From Siphlonurus alternatus (Eukaryota; Arthropoda; Insecta; Ephemeroptera; Siphlonuridae), in assembly GCA_949825025.1 (NCBI GenBank), contig OX463778.1, forward strand, positions 35,108,616 to 35,172,615: DNA of 64,000 nucleotides, read 5' to 3'. The notes beneath the pieces are model-generated. The model did not search any database. It was not told the DNA's origin and saw nothing but the letters and a program-made list of their open reading frames with translations. Every line of letters begins with the position of its first letter. Position 1 is the stretch's first letter. A program made the position numbers and the translations under genes. Below are positions 24,086 to 37,670 of the stretch, piece by piece.

Positions 24086-27000
24086 ATATAAATTATTGAC
24101 GATATGGAATTACTTCTATATACCCTTATTTTTTGATAATATATATATTATATATATTTATCATGATTTCATATATATATGTTATTTATAAAAAAATTAA
24201 GTGTCACGTCTCTTCAATCAATTTCAAGCAAACGTAAGTACATTAGCGGCAAAGTCTAATTAATTACATAATCTTATTTACATAACATGACGCTATATCC
24301 CTTACAGGATGGTAAGCCATATGCAGCAGCATTATTACCTTGGTCGTTGATGTCCGAGGCAATTTTTTGCTGCTTTTCAGAAAAATAGTATTTTAAGTAG
24401 TGACATGAGGCTTAAATACTATTATATATAATTTACCTTAAGTATCAATGCCATGATGCCAACGGCTTTTGCCCATGCCAACCATGCAGACTTTGGGATT
24501 AACATATTTAGCCGCTTATACCCACAGAGACATGCAATGCCGTGTCAGCTAATATATATTGTGTTGTCCATGCTCACCATTACTCAAGGATAAAATAATT
24601 AATGCTGTACTGTTTTCATATACTGATTACACTTTTGAATATTTATAATTAAACATAATATAAATTATAGTTTATAATAATTATACTTTAATTTGCCGCA
24701 GGGGCGGCCTTAATTATGTACCTGCATGTCAGATTGAATATGAATAATACATAATTGGGCCACATAATCCTTAATTGTATATAATTAAAGCTATTAATTA
24801 TAATGCATGCATATATGGGTAATATAAATATTAAAGGAGGAGGAATTCCTATATACATTTTACTACCAATAAATTGAGTTTTAATATGACTCGTTTATTA
24901 TATACCATCCAGTAGCTTGCTCTGACTGGCTTATATATCATCATCATACATCTCACAGTGTGAACAAAAAATAAATCAATCAACTTAGAACTAAGTAAAA
25001 CAAAAATGAAACACCACCCAGAAAAAAATTATAACATGAAATCCAATTATACAATATTAATATTCTATCATTTCTGTTAAAGAATTTCAGGAGGAAAATA
25101 CAAACACAAATTGATGGTGGTAAATAAAAAATAACCTAAATTGTATTATATATAAATATTTAGTTTTATGAAAACAAGAAAATTATATAATGGTCACTAG
25201 AACACACTCATTTAAATGTCAACATAAAAACAATTACCTACGTGTAATTTCTCCCATCACTGATGGGATATTTGATGAATTATACTGTGTGCGGTGTCAT
25301 TGTTTAATTTGGCACCTACCTAAGTAAAATAATTAAATATACAAAAGATCCTAGCTGCACAGAGAAAATAAAGTTACCTGTATTAAAACTTGTGTGTTTT
25401 AAGAAAATGATGACAATTACAATTATATAATGCTTGCATAAATAGAATATTAAGTTATAGCTATAACATTGAACATGGATTCAGTGTATAACACACAAGC
25501 CTACACTTATATATTTTTAATCATGTACTGTAATATTAAAAGAAATTTTTATTTAAAATTAATATTTATGTTTGTTTCATAATTAAAATCAATCTTGTAT
25601 AATAAAATTTTGTCTTACCAAAAACTTGCATGGAAATGCAATAAATGTGAGTTAGTTTCAAGTATTAAATTTTTTTAACAATTATATGCAAGTGTATCAT
25701 TTACCATAATATCTTTTATTTATTTTTAATATTACCTGCAAACTTGAACAAAATTATATAATAATGATGATAAATAAAATACCCAAAACAATTTTTACTT
25801 CAATGATCTATAAAAAAAAAAAAAACATAAAAAAAAATTGAACATAACAGCTAGTGTAGTCGTGTTACCTGTTTTTAAATAATTTACAGAAAATTAGTAA
25901 TCAAAGAATGAATTAATCATTACTGACATTAAAAATAATAAATAAATTAAAAAGATAAGGGTAGAGGAAGAAAATTTTAATTTTGCAAGTAGTGTTTTGA
26001 TGTAAGGGTTTATTTTATTTTTCTTGCCCATGCCAGACATATGCAGCAATGGAAGATAGTTATAATTATTTTCCTAAGTGTATAACATTCAACACTCCAA
26101 TGTTTGCTGTTTTTTAACAGTGACAGTACAGCAAGGGCCACCAACAAAGACATTCAGAATGGCACAGACACCTGCACTATGGCATTGTTTGCACTGAATG
26201 CACAACGAAACATTAATTGTCATCACTGGGTCAACATATATTCCCAAGAGACCAATAGGAGCCAAACATATAGAACAATTTCTGCCTCTGTTGTGTCTCA
26301 ACAGTGCTTCATATTTTGCCACAGCGTTACAACAAACCCATTGTAAACATGGTTATTATATATATTTTACATATCAACAATTTTGTATATATATTTGTTA
26401 TATAATATACCTAATTAATATTGCACTTTTTTATAAATAGACAAAATATTTACAACATTATTGTGAAATAAATTTCTCTTTACATATTTTTCTGAGTGGT
26501 TTGCAATCCTCATTAATTGTTTGTCTAAGTACATACTCCAGCACAGATTAATAGATTTTCTTTCTCTTTTCAAATGAGGCCTGAGTATTTGTGGACAATT
26601 GCAACACACAGGGAAAAGAGTTGGGACAAAGATAGAACAGATGAAAGGTCTTTTACAATAAAAAGGTAGGTGGAAGACAAAAAAGCAGAAACATTGAAAA
26701 TAAGCAAGAAACTAGTTGCATGTTTTAGAGGATGCACTAGGCTAAGGTGCAATGTATGTGATGGGATTTTATAAGAAAAACAAGGACATCGAAACAAAAA
26801 ATCCTCCTTAAAAAATCTGAAACAACAATTTCTCAATTTTTTATTCGTTTTGATTGTATTAAATACAGCTATATTATCAATTAGTTTTGTGCAATTTGAT
26901 TTTAAATGACAAATGCAATTACTAATAATTAAAAATAATTTTGATTGCCCTTATTTTTTTCTTTCTTCAAATATATTATTTATTTTTGTTGTATAATGAA

Positions 27001-28982
27001 AAATAAAGAACACAGTAAGTGTATGTTATGGTGAAGGCACGGAGAGTTTTGTTTTAGATAGAATATATAAGATTGTTGAGTACACGGCTGCACATACACA
27101 CTATCACTCACATTTAACCGGCTGTGGTTTGTGCAAAATTGTCTTGACATGAGTAATTAAAAGGAGCAGTAATTATACGCTCTATAAGACAAGGGTTTAA
27201 TAATTGTGACACGTACAACGCACCGAGGCACTGAGAGTAAGGCGATCCTACGAGGAGATCTGAAGGACGTGGACGAAGAGGCGGCGGCGACAACACATGT
27301 GGCGTGGCACCCCTGTGTAAGTCTACAACACTAAGGTCATAACAAGCTTAATGTGTGTGTGTTCCTATAAAGCCAAAGATTAAAATCCTCAAGAGAAAAA
27401 GTATATTATATTTAAAATAGTGAATCTCATCAGATTTATTTTTGTGTAAATTTTTTTATTATTTTTCTTTCCTTTTTTAATGTGGCAGGAACACTATTGT
27501 AACAACAGGAGGCCAACTTTTTTTCCGGACCTCAGGACAAAAGGCAAATATCTACAAGACAATAATATTTCACAAAAAGCATGGACTTTTTTTTTTAATA
27601 TAGATATATAGGAATTAAAAGGTACAATGTATTTGAAGTTATGACTTTTTTTTTTGTTTTTTATTTATTTTAGTCCATGGTTAATGTATTAAAATTTATG
27701 GTCAACAGTAACAGACTGAGTTTTGAAAACCCAGGTCATGAAATAGTGCAGGACAAGATATGTTGCAGACGAGAGTTTCAAGAAAGGACAGTGGAAAAAA
27801 ATCAATGCATTTACGCTGTGTTAGGGTTGCATTGCCTTAAAAAAAAAAGTTTCCATGATTGAAAAAACAACACAACAAACAAAATTGACATATTATGTTT
27901 ACAATTTTATGTCTACATATATAATATCGAAAAAAAAAACACAAATAACAATCTTGATTATTCATATGCAATAACATGCGGATTACGCAAACCATTGAAC
28001 TAATTTTTTTTTTGGACCACTTGCTAAAAAAAAAGGGGGGAAAAAAAAAGAAAGAAAGAACTGCGATGCTTATATTTCATACATATATTTTCGAATGGCC
28101 ACATTTTTGTAAGAACCACAAAAGTGATGGAGCGATTTGCAAGATTAGGGCTTGGCCCGTCCTCACTGTAAAGCATTCCCTTCAGGCTCCACACTGTCCA
28201 AGGGTAGCAAGTCCATTAGTAAAATAGAACTCTAGTCTTTTGTAAGTGGTCAACACTGCACTGCACTCAACGAGTATAAAATTCTCAAGGGTAATATATT
28301 GTATATATATTTATTATATTTTTTTGTAACTTTTCTATGTAATTTCATTAAAAAAGGCAAGTTTTTCTATACATTTTTTTTTTATATATATACTTTCTTT
28401 TGCTTACCAATCTACAAGACACAGTTTGTACGATGCACACCAACCACAGCAAACATCTACGGCATGGTGCATGGTGAACTTTGGTTCTATGTGACGAGGA
28501 ATGAACCATATTAAAATTGAACTGGAGCAAAATCTTTTCACTTTCAAAAAGGCTGAATTTTGTGAGCATTTGTGAAAAGTTTTAAAAAGCATTTTTACAA
28601 CATTTTACTTTACATTTTTAGTTGAAACACCAACAACAATTATATGCTCCAGTATAAAGTAATATGGATCTTATTTAATTTTTAACCTCATGAACCACCT
28701 CAGATTACAATGATTTTTTTTTTTTTTTTTTTCAGCCTTACAAACATGAGTTAAACATGAGTACAATATTTTTGAATGGATTTCTGTGATACAAGCTAAG
28801 ATTTTGCAAGTATTGGGCGCAACGTCCTGTGAGCTGACTGTTGAGTTGGCAGTCCTGTATGCAGCTCTGCTGCCTCAGGCGGCACAGATTGTCTCGGGAG
28901 GGAGCTAGGGGAGGGCGGCACAGTCACGGAGCAGGTTTCACACTCCCTGTCGCACGGTACCCGCTGCCGAGGAAGCGTGCCA

Positions 28983-30882
28983 CTAAGACGCCCAACCTTC
29001 AGTCAGACGAGAACGTTTCTGCATTGGGCCAGGGTCGTAGTCCACGTTGTGTCGGGGGTCACCGGGAGACGGGTGGCCCACACCGGAACTTGAGCCTGTA
29101 GTCAAGCAAAGGCTTAGTACACTCACCACAAGTTAAACATTCATACATTAATTTCTACTTTACTGTCAGTTTAATTCAAAACCAGCTAATTAACTGATTT
29201 GTACAGTTAAGACTGCTTTTAAGCCTATATTACACAATAAATTTTTCTGATTATTGTATACAATTTTTCCTTGCAAGAAAATTTCCTCTCAATACAAACA
29301 AATGGAGATTAAATTTTCTTGTAAGGAAAAATTGTATACAATAATCAGAAAAATTGTATCATGTAATACCGGCTTTAGGTATTGTGACAAAAAATGTAGC
29401 TCTTATTGTGAAGTGAAAATTTCTGGTTTTGAAGTTGTTGGTATAAAATGTAATCAATTATATACATTTTTATATTAAACAGTAATTTTATCAGTCTAAT
29501 TAAGTTACTACTTCTATGACCTTTCTAGCAGTTGATTCTGTTGCAAAATATTATATGGTGCAAGTATTTCTTAAAATAACAGTTACAGAGGTCATACATA
29601 AAACATTTCAATTTCATCAACCAAAATGCTTCCATCCCAAACTTTTCAAAATCTTTCCAAGGAAACTAAATTCCTAAAAAATTCTAATAATATACATATT
29701 CCAACCTTAATGGTCTATTTTCACTTAAATTGTATAACAATTGGTAATATATAATATTGAAATAAAATAATTTAATATAATAACTATAATTAATGCCTTA
29801 ATGCCCCTCAGTACACCCCATCATGCAATTAAAGGCACAATAACAAATGAGACTAATAATATAAATATTAAAATAGAGAGTAAAATATGTTAGTAATGTT
29901 GCTTACGGTGGCTCATACCAGGCGTGGGTGTTAAGTGTCCCGTTGAACTTGGCCTTGAGAGATGACTTGAAGCGTCTCGTGGCGGTGATATAGGTTCACT
30001 CTTGATTTTGACTGGTAATGGAGATGTTGATGGAGGTGGTGTACTGCTGGAAACTGCTAGGTGCGGCAGTCCACTGTAAGCAAGCAGCACACTAATGTCA
30101 CTTGACGTAACTCTAGCGCCATTTTACTCCCGTACTAACCTCGGATGTCCTAGTGATGAGCTGAGTGGACCAGGTGCGTTCCAGCTATGCAGTGTGCTCA
30201 AGCTCGTCAGGCCGATATCCTGGCCCACCGAGAAGTCCTGAGGTCCAAATGCACTCGATAGAGACGAGGTATACGAGGCCATTCCCGGAATCGAAGGTGT
30301 CTGCAAAGCCACGACCGGCGTATTCAATGCAGAACTTCCTCTTACAGACTGCGACACAAGCACTGTCTTAGCTGTGTTGGCCGCAGTTTTGACAGACAGA
30401 GACTTACCTCTTCAGAAGAGAGTCCTCCCGGGCCCTGAGGTGTGGGGATCACCACTCGAAGGTGTGACCTACTGGGCGAGGTCTGCTTCTGCATGCCCTT
30501 GCCGGACATGCCAGGACTGGGACCGGGAGACGAGGAGCCAAGTGGAGACGCAGAGTTGGGGTAGCCATTGCTCATGTCCAGCATTGCTTCTGACGGGTAA
30601 ACTGGAGGCACAACAATAAATATATTTGTAAAGAACAGACTTATAGACTATAAGTTCATAGATTAATTCATTAACTCCAGAAATATATTTTTCAGGGGTT
30701 GTAACATACAGTATTTTTTTACAGCTCCCCCTGACCTCTATTTTGGCTTTTAAAAGTTTCTGCATGAAAACATTTAAAAACTATGCATTCAATACATAAA
30801 TATAAAATATAACAACTCAATAATTTTACTGGGTTCTTTCAGCAATGTAACTGAAATTATAACATCACTATCAAAATGAGGA

Positions 30883-30922
<40 letters not shown>

Positions 30923-33770
30923 AAAAGTTGTACAAAAAATATCCTTTTGATATTATTAACACTGATTTTTTACATCAGCTTTCGTGTTCCACCTTGGCGC
31001 CACAGTATAAAATAGCGATATTCATTTCCATAGCAGCATTCACTCTTATATATCCATAGACCCGAGTTTCGCCTTTTCCAAGGCTCATCAGTATGAACCC
31101 TTGAAAACTCACCTAAAAGCATTATTAACACTGTTTCGACCTTCCTCCCCCACAAACCCGAGGTGTAGTCTCACCTGTATCTGTTTCCGAGGACGATGGC
31201 CGGGGACTGACGCTGGTGTGCGCCATCTGAGGACTGGACTGCATGAGGCCAGCAGAGGAGTCTCCGTAGCTTGAGTTGACTGGCACCGTGACTGGCATCG
31301 AGTAGCTGCTCTGGCTCATCACCTGAACAATACACAATCATCAGTAATCAACACCATCAAAACTTAAGTAGTAAAATATGCACTACATAAAAAGAAAAAA
31401 AAAAAAAAAGGAAAAAATATAAAAACAGAGTTTCACTCAATAATGTAATACAATATTCAATGGCTTGTATAATAAATAAAAGAGAACAAAACACAGCATT
31501 TCAAACTTTATACTTTCTCACTGAATTTTAAAAATAAGCTTCATTTAAGCTATAATATATTAAAACATTTAAGTGTTATCAGAATTTTCAAATTTAATTT
31601 TGGAAAGAACATAATACAGTAGTATATTTCATTATTCAATTCACACCTCTGAGCTAAATGAAAAATATGCAAATACTATCAGCAAGTTTAACATTGTAAT
31701 TTTATTATGACCATACTTTGGCCTCTATATAGTAAGCCAATAGAAATAGGGACTTTATTTTAGGTTTTGTCACCAATTTTGAAAGCAGAATGAATTTACG
31801 ACGGCACCATCTACAATCACAGTTTGCAAGAATTTGAAGTTAATGTGTTGACTATACTCACTCTGCTGCCGTTGATCTGCTGGTTGCGTTGCATCATCAT
31901 CTGGAACTCCTCGTCAATCTTGCTGTACTTGGCCTCGGTGCGAGGCGTCAGTTGGTACTCAGTGTCCGGCTCCGGACTATCAGGGCTACAAGTTCCATTC
32001 TTGTGCTCCTTCTTGTTAAGTGCCTGCAAGCAGACACCCTAGTTGAGACCTCTTGAGCTCTCGTTTACCAACATTTTTATAAAATAAAAATCACCCAATT
32101 AAATCATAAAAATCAGAAAACTAAGTGCAATTTAAGCTTATACAATACATAAATGAATATAATATAGCAATTTTATTTCCTTAAAATTTAAATAATTTTA
32201 AAATAATTTGTTTTACCCCCTGCCATTAACAATAAGGTATTCGTGACCAGGGTTCATTCACAAAAAAAAATTTAAAAGTGATCATAATTCATTTAAAAAA
32301 AAAGTCACGGCTACCAGAAGGAGATTTGCAGCAGAGTTTCCGTCCAAGAGTACTCACCTCAATGATGTTCTTGTTGGTTAGGGACTCGTGAGGCTCGTTG
32401 TACTCGGTGTACTTGAGCAACACTTTGTCCATGTCCGTCGAGGCGTACTGGTACAGCTTGTTGGAACTGCTGAAGATGATGAGTGCAATCTCACAGTCGC
32501 ACAGGACGCTCAGTTCGTACGCCTTCTTCATCACGCCAAACTTACGCTTGTTGAAAGTCACCTACAAATCATAACAATGTCAGTAACACATATATTATAT
32601 GACATTACTCATGATTTTTTTAAACCCTGTATTATACTATTTATAACTATAAAAGAAATTACTGACAATACTTTGCTGGAAGAGTAATTAAATTACATTA
32701 GGAGAGAGGAATGATAATTTGGAGAAACTAAATTAATAACTATACAGTATATATAATATATTCTAAACATTTCACACACACAAAACATTAGATTTATTTA
32801 ATTTATTTTTATTAATTTTTTTACTCATTTGTGATTCCAGTTGTGTATTGATTCATATGAATTCTTATAAATCTTATAGTGTAAAAAGTTAAATTTAATA
32901 AATAATTTCATAGCGTAGAATTCTGTTCAGATTGGAACATTATAACTATAGTAATTTCATCATTATTCAAAATTGTCATTTCATTTAATTAATGTCCAGA
33001 TTTACAAAATGTACAGCATTCTGTACAAATTCTGTACAGCACATATTTGTGAATAAAATATGGAAAACTACTGGAAGGAAATCATATAATCTGCACTATA
33101 TGCTATATCAGCTATATGATATTATACGAATCATTCATTTATATATATTATATTTTATATATCATATATATAATAATACACAATACATACATGTAGTCCA
33201 TACACTTCATGAAACTCTATAACTAATTTTAAAATAAATAATAATAATTAAAATAATAAAGCAAATAAAAATTTACTTAATAATAACAAAAATCTCGGAA
33301 ATGTACGGGCGCGTATTTCTTTAACTTTTTTATAGAAATAAAAATACAATATATTATTGTATAATATTATGAAAACCATATATTAATTAATGTTGGTGTT
33401 AATGTTGACGAAGTAAAAAAATAATTGATAAACGGTTTGATTGGCCTTGTATATATTATTCCAAGATTCATGTAGATTATGCATCTACACAAGGCGAAAC
33501 AATGGGCATTACATCACGAGTGCATGACGTGATCATCGCGGGGGCGAACTGGCAGGCAAGCAAGAAAGCAAGCAGTCAGGCAAGCAGGAGAACGGGTCAT
33601 CATCATCATGATCCGCAGTGGCTAGCAATGACATCATGAGTGACGTCACAGCTGGCTGGCCTTGGCAAGGGAGTTTGCTAGCTAGGTGGAGTGTTAAATT
33701 GTATTGTAATATATACCTGACGATTCCGCTCGTCGGTGATTCTCGAGATCTGAATTTTCTTGCGTCCCAT
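28983..33770 (-). CDS. Mef2: Myocyte enhancer factor 2 (MEF2), eight coding exons, 416 residues
   Basis: MEF2 is a MADS-box transcription factor that drives muscle, neuronal and immune/metabolic programmes in arthropods. Coding exons: 33717-33770, 32358-32561, 31862-32023, 31175-31322, 30408-30601, 30140-30348, 29907-30073 and 28983-29095, all GT-AG with closing phases. Residues 1-57 are the MADS box ([18 protein letters not shown], then [20 protein letters not shown]) and 58-86 the MEF2 domain ending NKNIIE. Exon 3 begins [20 protein letters not shown] and includes the conserved [16 protein letters not shown] block. Exon 5 carries [12 protein letters not shown]. Exon 7 carries [11 protein letters not shown], a phosphorylation-linked SUMO motif around Lys348. 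The last exon ends [11 protein letters not shown], the conserved MEF2 C terminus. Failing to use the exon 7 donor would give an alternative end, SHRKQHY. Length is somewhat shorter than most MEF2 proteins. Confidence 0.96.
29221..29376. mobile_element. Foldback MITE family 2, copy 1, between the last two MEF2 exons
   Basis: Ends AAGCCTATATTACAC and GTAATACCGGCTTT are imperfect inverted repeats. Inside, TTGTATACAATTTTTCCTTG and its complement CAAGGAAAAATTGTATACAA-type arms flank a short centre with AAATGGAG. The same end sequences and core recur at 43.2 and 44.2 kb. Non-coding. Confidence 0.7.
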
Positions 33771-33831
33771 GGCGGCTGAGGCGGTGGAAGTGGAGGCGGC
33801 GTTGGAGGCAATGGCGCAGAAAGATCACAGC
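33771..33831 (-). other. MEF2 5' UTR part of the first coding exon
   Basis: Upstream of the ATG on the minus strand, a pyrimidine-rich stretch ending in CCCCCAG at 33832-33838 is a strong acceptor. Exon 1 therefore probably begins at 33831 with 61 bases of leader, joined to a non-coding exon further right. Confidence 0.6.
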
Positions 33832-36800
33832 CTGGGGGCAGCAAGGAGGCGGGCGGACGGAGGCGTGTGGTGATGGTGGTAGCAAAGTTGATGGCAGCTC
33901 TCAGAGAGACGACTCGGAGGCTGCAGGCATGCGAGGATGAGGACGGCTTGCTCCGGATTTTGCTGTTGTTGCTCTTGTTATTGTTGTAGTGGATATTGCA
34001 GTTGTTGCTGCTGCTGCTTTTGCTGCTACTGCTGTAACATAGAAAACCAACCCATTTGTTTAGTAGAGGCATGGTGCGGGGGGCTTCTTGCATTCGTCGC
34101 GGACCGTCACGCTCGCGGCCAGATTCTCGGTAGGCTGCCGAGCGTTTATTGTCCGCGAAGCATTCGCGCGTGACAGCATCACTCCTCAGACATCGCAAGC
34201 CGAGCGCAAAGTGTTTATTCGTACTTGACGATTACCCAGACAAAAATCATTGAGCTATGAGATAAAAATTTAAGTGTGACCATTTATATAAAAATTTTAC
34301 ATGATATATATTTTAAATAAAGTGCATAAATTTCACGCTGTATTACACAATCAGAAAAAAAAATAAAGATATAGAGCAGCTTGAAAAGACGATAAATTAA
34401 AATCACTGTATAAGTAGGGAGGTAAAAAAGAGAAAGAAAAAGGTATGACGCGGCCTACTGCGTGGTTGTATGCCATGCCTGCTCATCAATAGGCCTAAAT
34501 GGATCAATGCATCGATCGCGTTTGTTCTCCATTCCCCCAGCGGGTGTAGCCATGACTACAGCGGAGGCTATAGAGACACGGCATGATCCGCCACAACCAC
34601 GCATGGCACAGCCCCCCGCCCTTCTTTATCTCGTGGCCAGCATAGCAGTCAGTCAAGTGCACTTGAATCCTCCAGGCCCTCCAAGCTCGATCGCACTGGA
34701 GCAGCAAACCTTATACTAACCGCAGCAGCAGTCCAGCAAGTAGTTAATATATCATCTCTACCTCATAACTCAATTAAGAACTTCGATGGAGATTTTTTTT
34801 TTTTTTAATCAAAGAGGTTGAAAAATAGCTATGTATAATATGTATTTTTTTTATCATTTAATATCGAAAATGAAATATAATTTCGTTTTTCTTTACATTT
34901 ATAATTACTTTACAACTTATGTTTCCATGCAAGTATATATTAAAATTTTAATTACTTTTCAAATAATTTAAAAATTATAAAGTAAATTTCACTTTCTGAA
35001 AATTACAATTGAAAGGTTAAAATTTAAACTGTTTTATATCAATAAAAAATAAAAATGCAAAATACCTAGATTGATTTATTATTGAATTGGCGTTTGAACT
35101 ATAAAATTAAATTATGTTTCATGCGGCCTAATATAGCTTATAATACGTAGAAAAAATGGGAAATATATAAAGAAAAATATCAGCTGTTTCCGACAAAGTT
35201 TTTTTTATTTTTATCAAATTACTTTGTTTGCAACGTCATGTTAAGCGGTGGCGGGGTGAAGTAAATTATGTCCTGTTGTGTGCGTTATCCTTATATATCG
35301 GATGTGGTATTGGCCGGGCCATGAATTTTGCTGGCAAAGTGACATCGCGTGCTAGACTCCGTGCAGATGGCAACCAGGCAGTAGTACCAAAAGGAAGAAG
35401 GAGACGGCGGCAGCGCTCACTGACGTAAATCGTGAGCTATGCGTTGGCTCTACGTCTCCAGCAGCGTCGATCGTCGCCACAGCCGCCACCGCAGAGCAGC
35501 AGCCCCGAGCATGCAACCGGCCGGGCTTCGCGGCAAGGGCTGGTGCTCGCACGTACGGCCGCGGTGATACAATATTCAATACCATGGGCTTCATGCGCCA
35601 CTCCAAAATGTACTGGCATGAGCAATAAAATAAGTACTCGCATCTTGCGAGGTACTACTTGCTCTATAATATAAACTGAACGATGTAGAGAGGAAAAAAA
35701 AAAAAAAAAACTGAGATAATATTATTATAAACATTTTAACTGAAAACAACACAATGAGAAGCTTCAACATTGACGACACAATTCTCTCAGCCAATGAAAA
35801 TCCAGCGCTCGAACTGCGCGCGACGACATGTTCTATCACGCTTCCTATCCTTCAACCCAGCGGTACCTGGTTTTTATTTTTTTCCGACGGTTCTTATGAA
35901 GAGCAAGATTAATAATTCATATGAGCCACGGGAAAGATTACTTTACACGACATAAAAAATATTCGAGATTTTGTGCAGCATAGAATTTGAAAGAAAAAGT
36001 AAATAAGATTTTTCTCCTAACAAACCTTACGGAGCGATGTCAGCATTTACGAGTTGAAGCTTGTCATTATATATAATTAATTATAATTATAATTGACGTG
36101 ATCCATGCTGTACAGACTATGATCGTAATAAAAATTTGAATTTGAATTTACCAATTTATAAAAGACGTGAGAAAATTGATCAGTCTTTAAATTTAACAAT
36201 ATATTGATAAAATATTATTTTATGTTTTTTTTTATCCCAACTAATATTAAATTCTAAGCAAGAATTTTATTATTAAATTTGCATATCATACTAGTTAAGT
36301 AAACAAGTTTTAAAGCATATATTAAGGCTTAACCTGCATAAATATATAGTATAAATAAATAATATAAGTATCAAATATTATATTCATTGCAACATTATCC
36401 TCAAAAATTGCATCAATCAGAGCTAAAAAAAAAGCCTAATACATTCATAGTTAAGTGACGTATTATTTATTATAAGAATAAGTGCTCTCCTATATATTTT
36501 ATCTACTTCCCGCTACTATCATATTTATCATTTTATATAATCAGCGAGCGTCTATCCTGGACCTGGACGACACAAAGGTATACTGAAGACCCGTCCCCCA
36601 TTTTTTTTAATTAATTGTTATATTTTATAATTTAAATGGATTTAACATTGATTAGTTCTGCTTTTCTGTACCTTGTAACTTTTTAAAATATTTCATTTAA
36701 CTTTAATTGTTAATGAAAACAAAGTTTAGAAAGGCTGTGAAAATTACAATACGAACGTGACCTCCAGCAAAGTGTTGGGAATAATTTAACCGTATAGCTC

Positions 36801-37255
36801 TCGTTAACAGCACGAGCTATCGAAATATCTCAAGAATTTCATTGTACGGTGACCGCCCCTAGCAATTTCCATAATGTTACTCCCACCCCCTGATCCTCCA
36901 CAACATTGCGTGCCTTTAGGCCCTTTAGGCTTGAAAGTTCCAGCAACAAGGAAAGTATCTCTGAAACCTTAGAAAAATATAATGCAGGCACAGCTGATTC
37001 AGATCAGACAGACCTGGCAGTAATTTTTGTCCTTTCGACTGACATGCAAAGATCCTTGACACGGAAGGTCCCAAGCAAGCAGCTGTCCGTGGGAAGGATC
37101 ACCGCCCCCGCTGCCTGCCCTGAGCACCACGTGCACCCCGCACCAAGGTCGGGCCGGGGCGCGCGCTGACCTGGTTCGTGCGATCGATTCCTCAGCAACC
37201 CCACCAAGGCCGCCCGCCCGCCAGAGACATTCCCCACTAGCACGATCGAGCTTAC
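33832..37255 (-). other. Proposed first MEF2 intron
   Basis: It is bounded by the acceptor at 33832 and the donor GTAAGC at 37250-37255. It contains GC-richer stretches at about 33.5-34.2, 34.45-34.72 and 35.35-35.6 kb, CAG/CTG-rich sequence near 33940-34040, and MITE copy B at 35753-36068. No other exon was found. If the upstream promoter assignment is wrong, this is simply 5' flank. Confidence 0.45.
35753..36068. mobile_element. MITE family 1, copy B (316 bp)
   Basis: Terminal inverted repeats AATGAGAAGCTTCAAC and GTTGAAGCTTGTCATT match at 15 of 16 positions. The interior is collinear with the copy at 22235-22574, sharing TTCTCTCAGCCAATGAAAAT and TTTTGTGCAGCATAGAATTT, with several small deletions near the ends. 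It lies in the proposed first MEF2 intron. Confidence 0.75.
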
Positions 37256-37512
37256 CTTCTACTTGGCACCCCTAGCTGGCAAAGTTACTACCCCTCCTCG
37301 GGAGATCGCCGCTCCACATCACTAACACTGGCCATTATTTATGTAAACAAAATATTCACGGGTGTCCACATTCACACGATTCAAAACACCACTTTAGTAT
37401 ATTATTAAAAAAAAATAGTACCACGTTGTATATTTCACTGACAGTAAAGTGGGCACTGCCGGCCACCGCTCTCAAAATAGCGACCGTCTCAAAATAACCC
37501 TCCACCTGGACT
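37256..37512 (-). other. Proposed non-coding first exon of MEF2 with two upstream ORFs
   Basis: The exon would start at the initiator at 37512 and end at the donor AGAAG/GTAAGC (exon edge 37256). It holds two short upstream ORFs. One, of 10 codons plus stop, is at 37339-37371. The other, 15 codons plus stop, is at 37288-37335, encodes MASVSDVERRSPEEG and has a favourable start context (A at -3, G at +4). Such ORFs usually lower translation of the main frame. Support is structural only; no transcript data were available. Confidence 0.5.
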
Positions 37513-37670
37513 GAACTATACCAGCAGAGCGGCCAGCCAGGAGAAAAATTCACCCCCTCTTTTCTAAAGCGCGCCGCCGCTAGCAGGCAGCTCCACTGCT
37601 CTCTCAGATGCTGTGTGTGCTCGCTCGCTTTCCTACACTCTCGATTGGTCGATAAAACCGAATGACGTCA
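37485..37670 (-). promoter_or_regulatory. Predicted MEF2 core promoter: initiator + DPE with CRE and CCAAT upstream
   Basis: On the minus strand TCAGTC sets +1 at 37512. GGTCG, a full match to the DPE consensus RGWYV, begins exactly at +28 (37485). Initiator plus DPE at this fixed spacing is the standard TATA-less arthropod core promoter. Upstream are a CCAAT box (ATTGG on plus near 37644-37648) and a perfect TGACGTCA at 37663-37670. The GC-richer leader and the good downstream donor agree with a promoter here. Assignment to MEF2 follows from orientation and lack of another minus-strand gene in between. Confidence 0.55.

Larger units (their letters stand above)
23404..28982. other. Intergenic AT-rich DNA, 3' flank of MEF2
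   Basis: No convincing exon, RNA gene or LINE was found. The MEF2 3' UTR must occupy the right part; its end was not assigned because AATAAA-like sites are abundant. Present are a 48-bp hairpin (23667), a weak tRNA-like segment (about 24030-24085), several T tracts (for example 28715-28732) and short open frames without protein similarity. Confidence 0.5.

Noticed and set aside
26089..26346. Cys-rich 77-codon minus-strand frame and overlapping plus-strand frames
   Set aside because: No splice or start context, no recognised zinc-finger spacing; likely chance in a less AT-rich patch.
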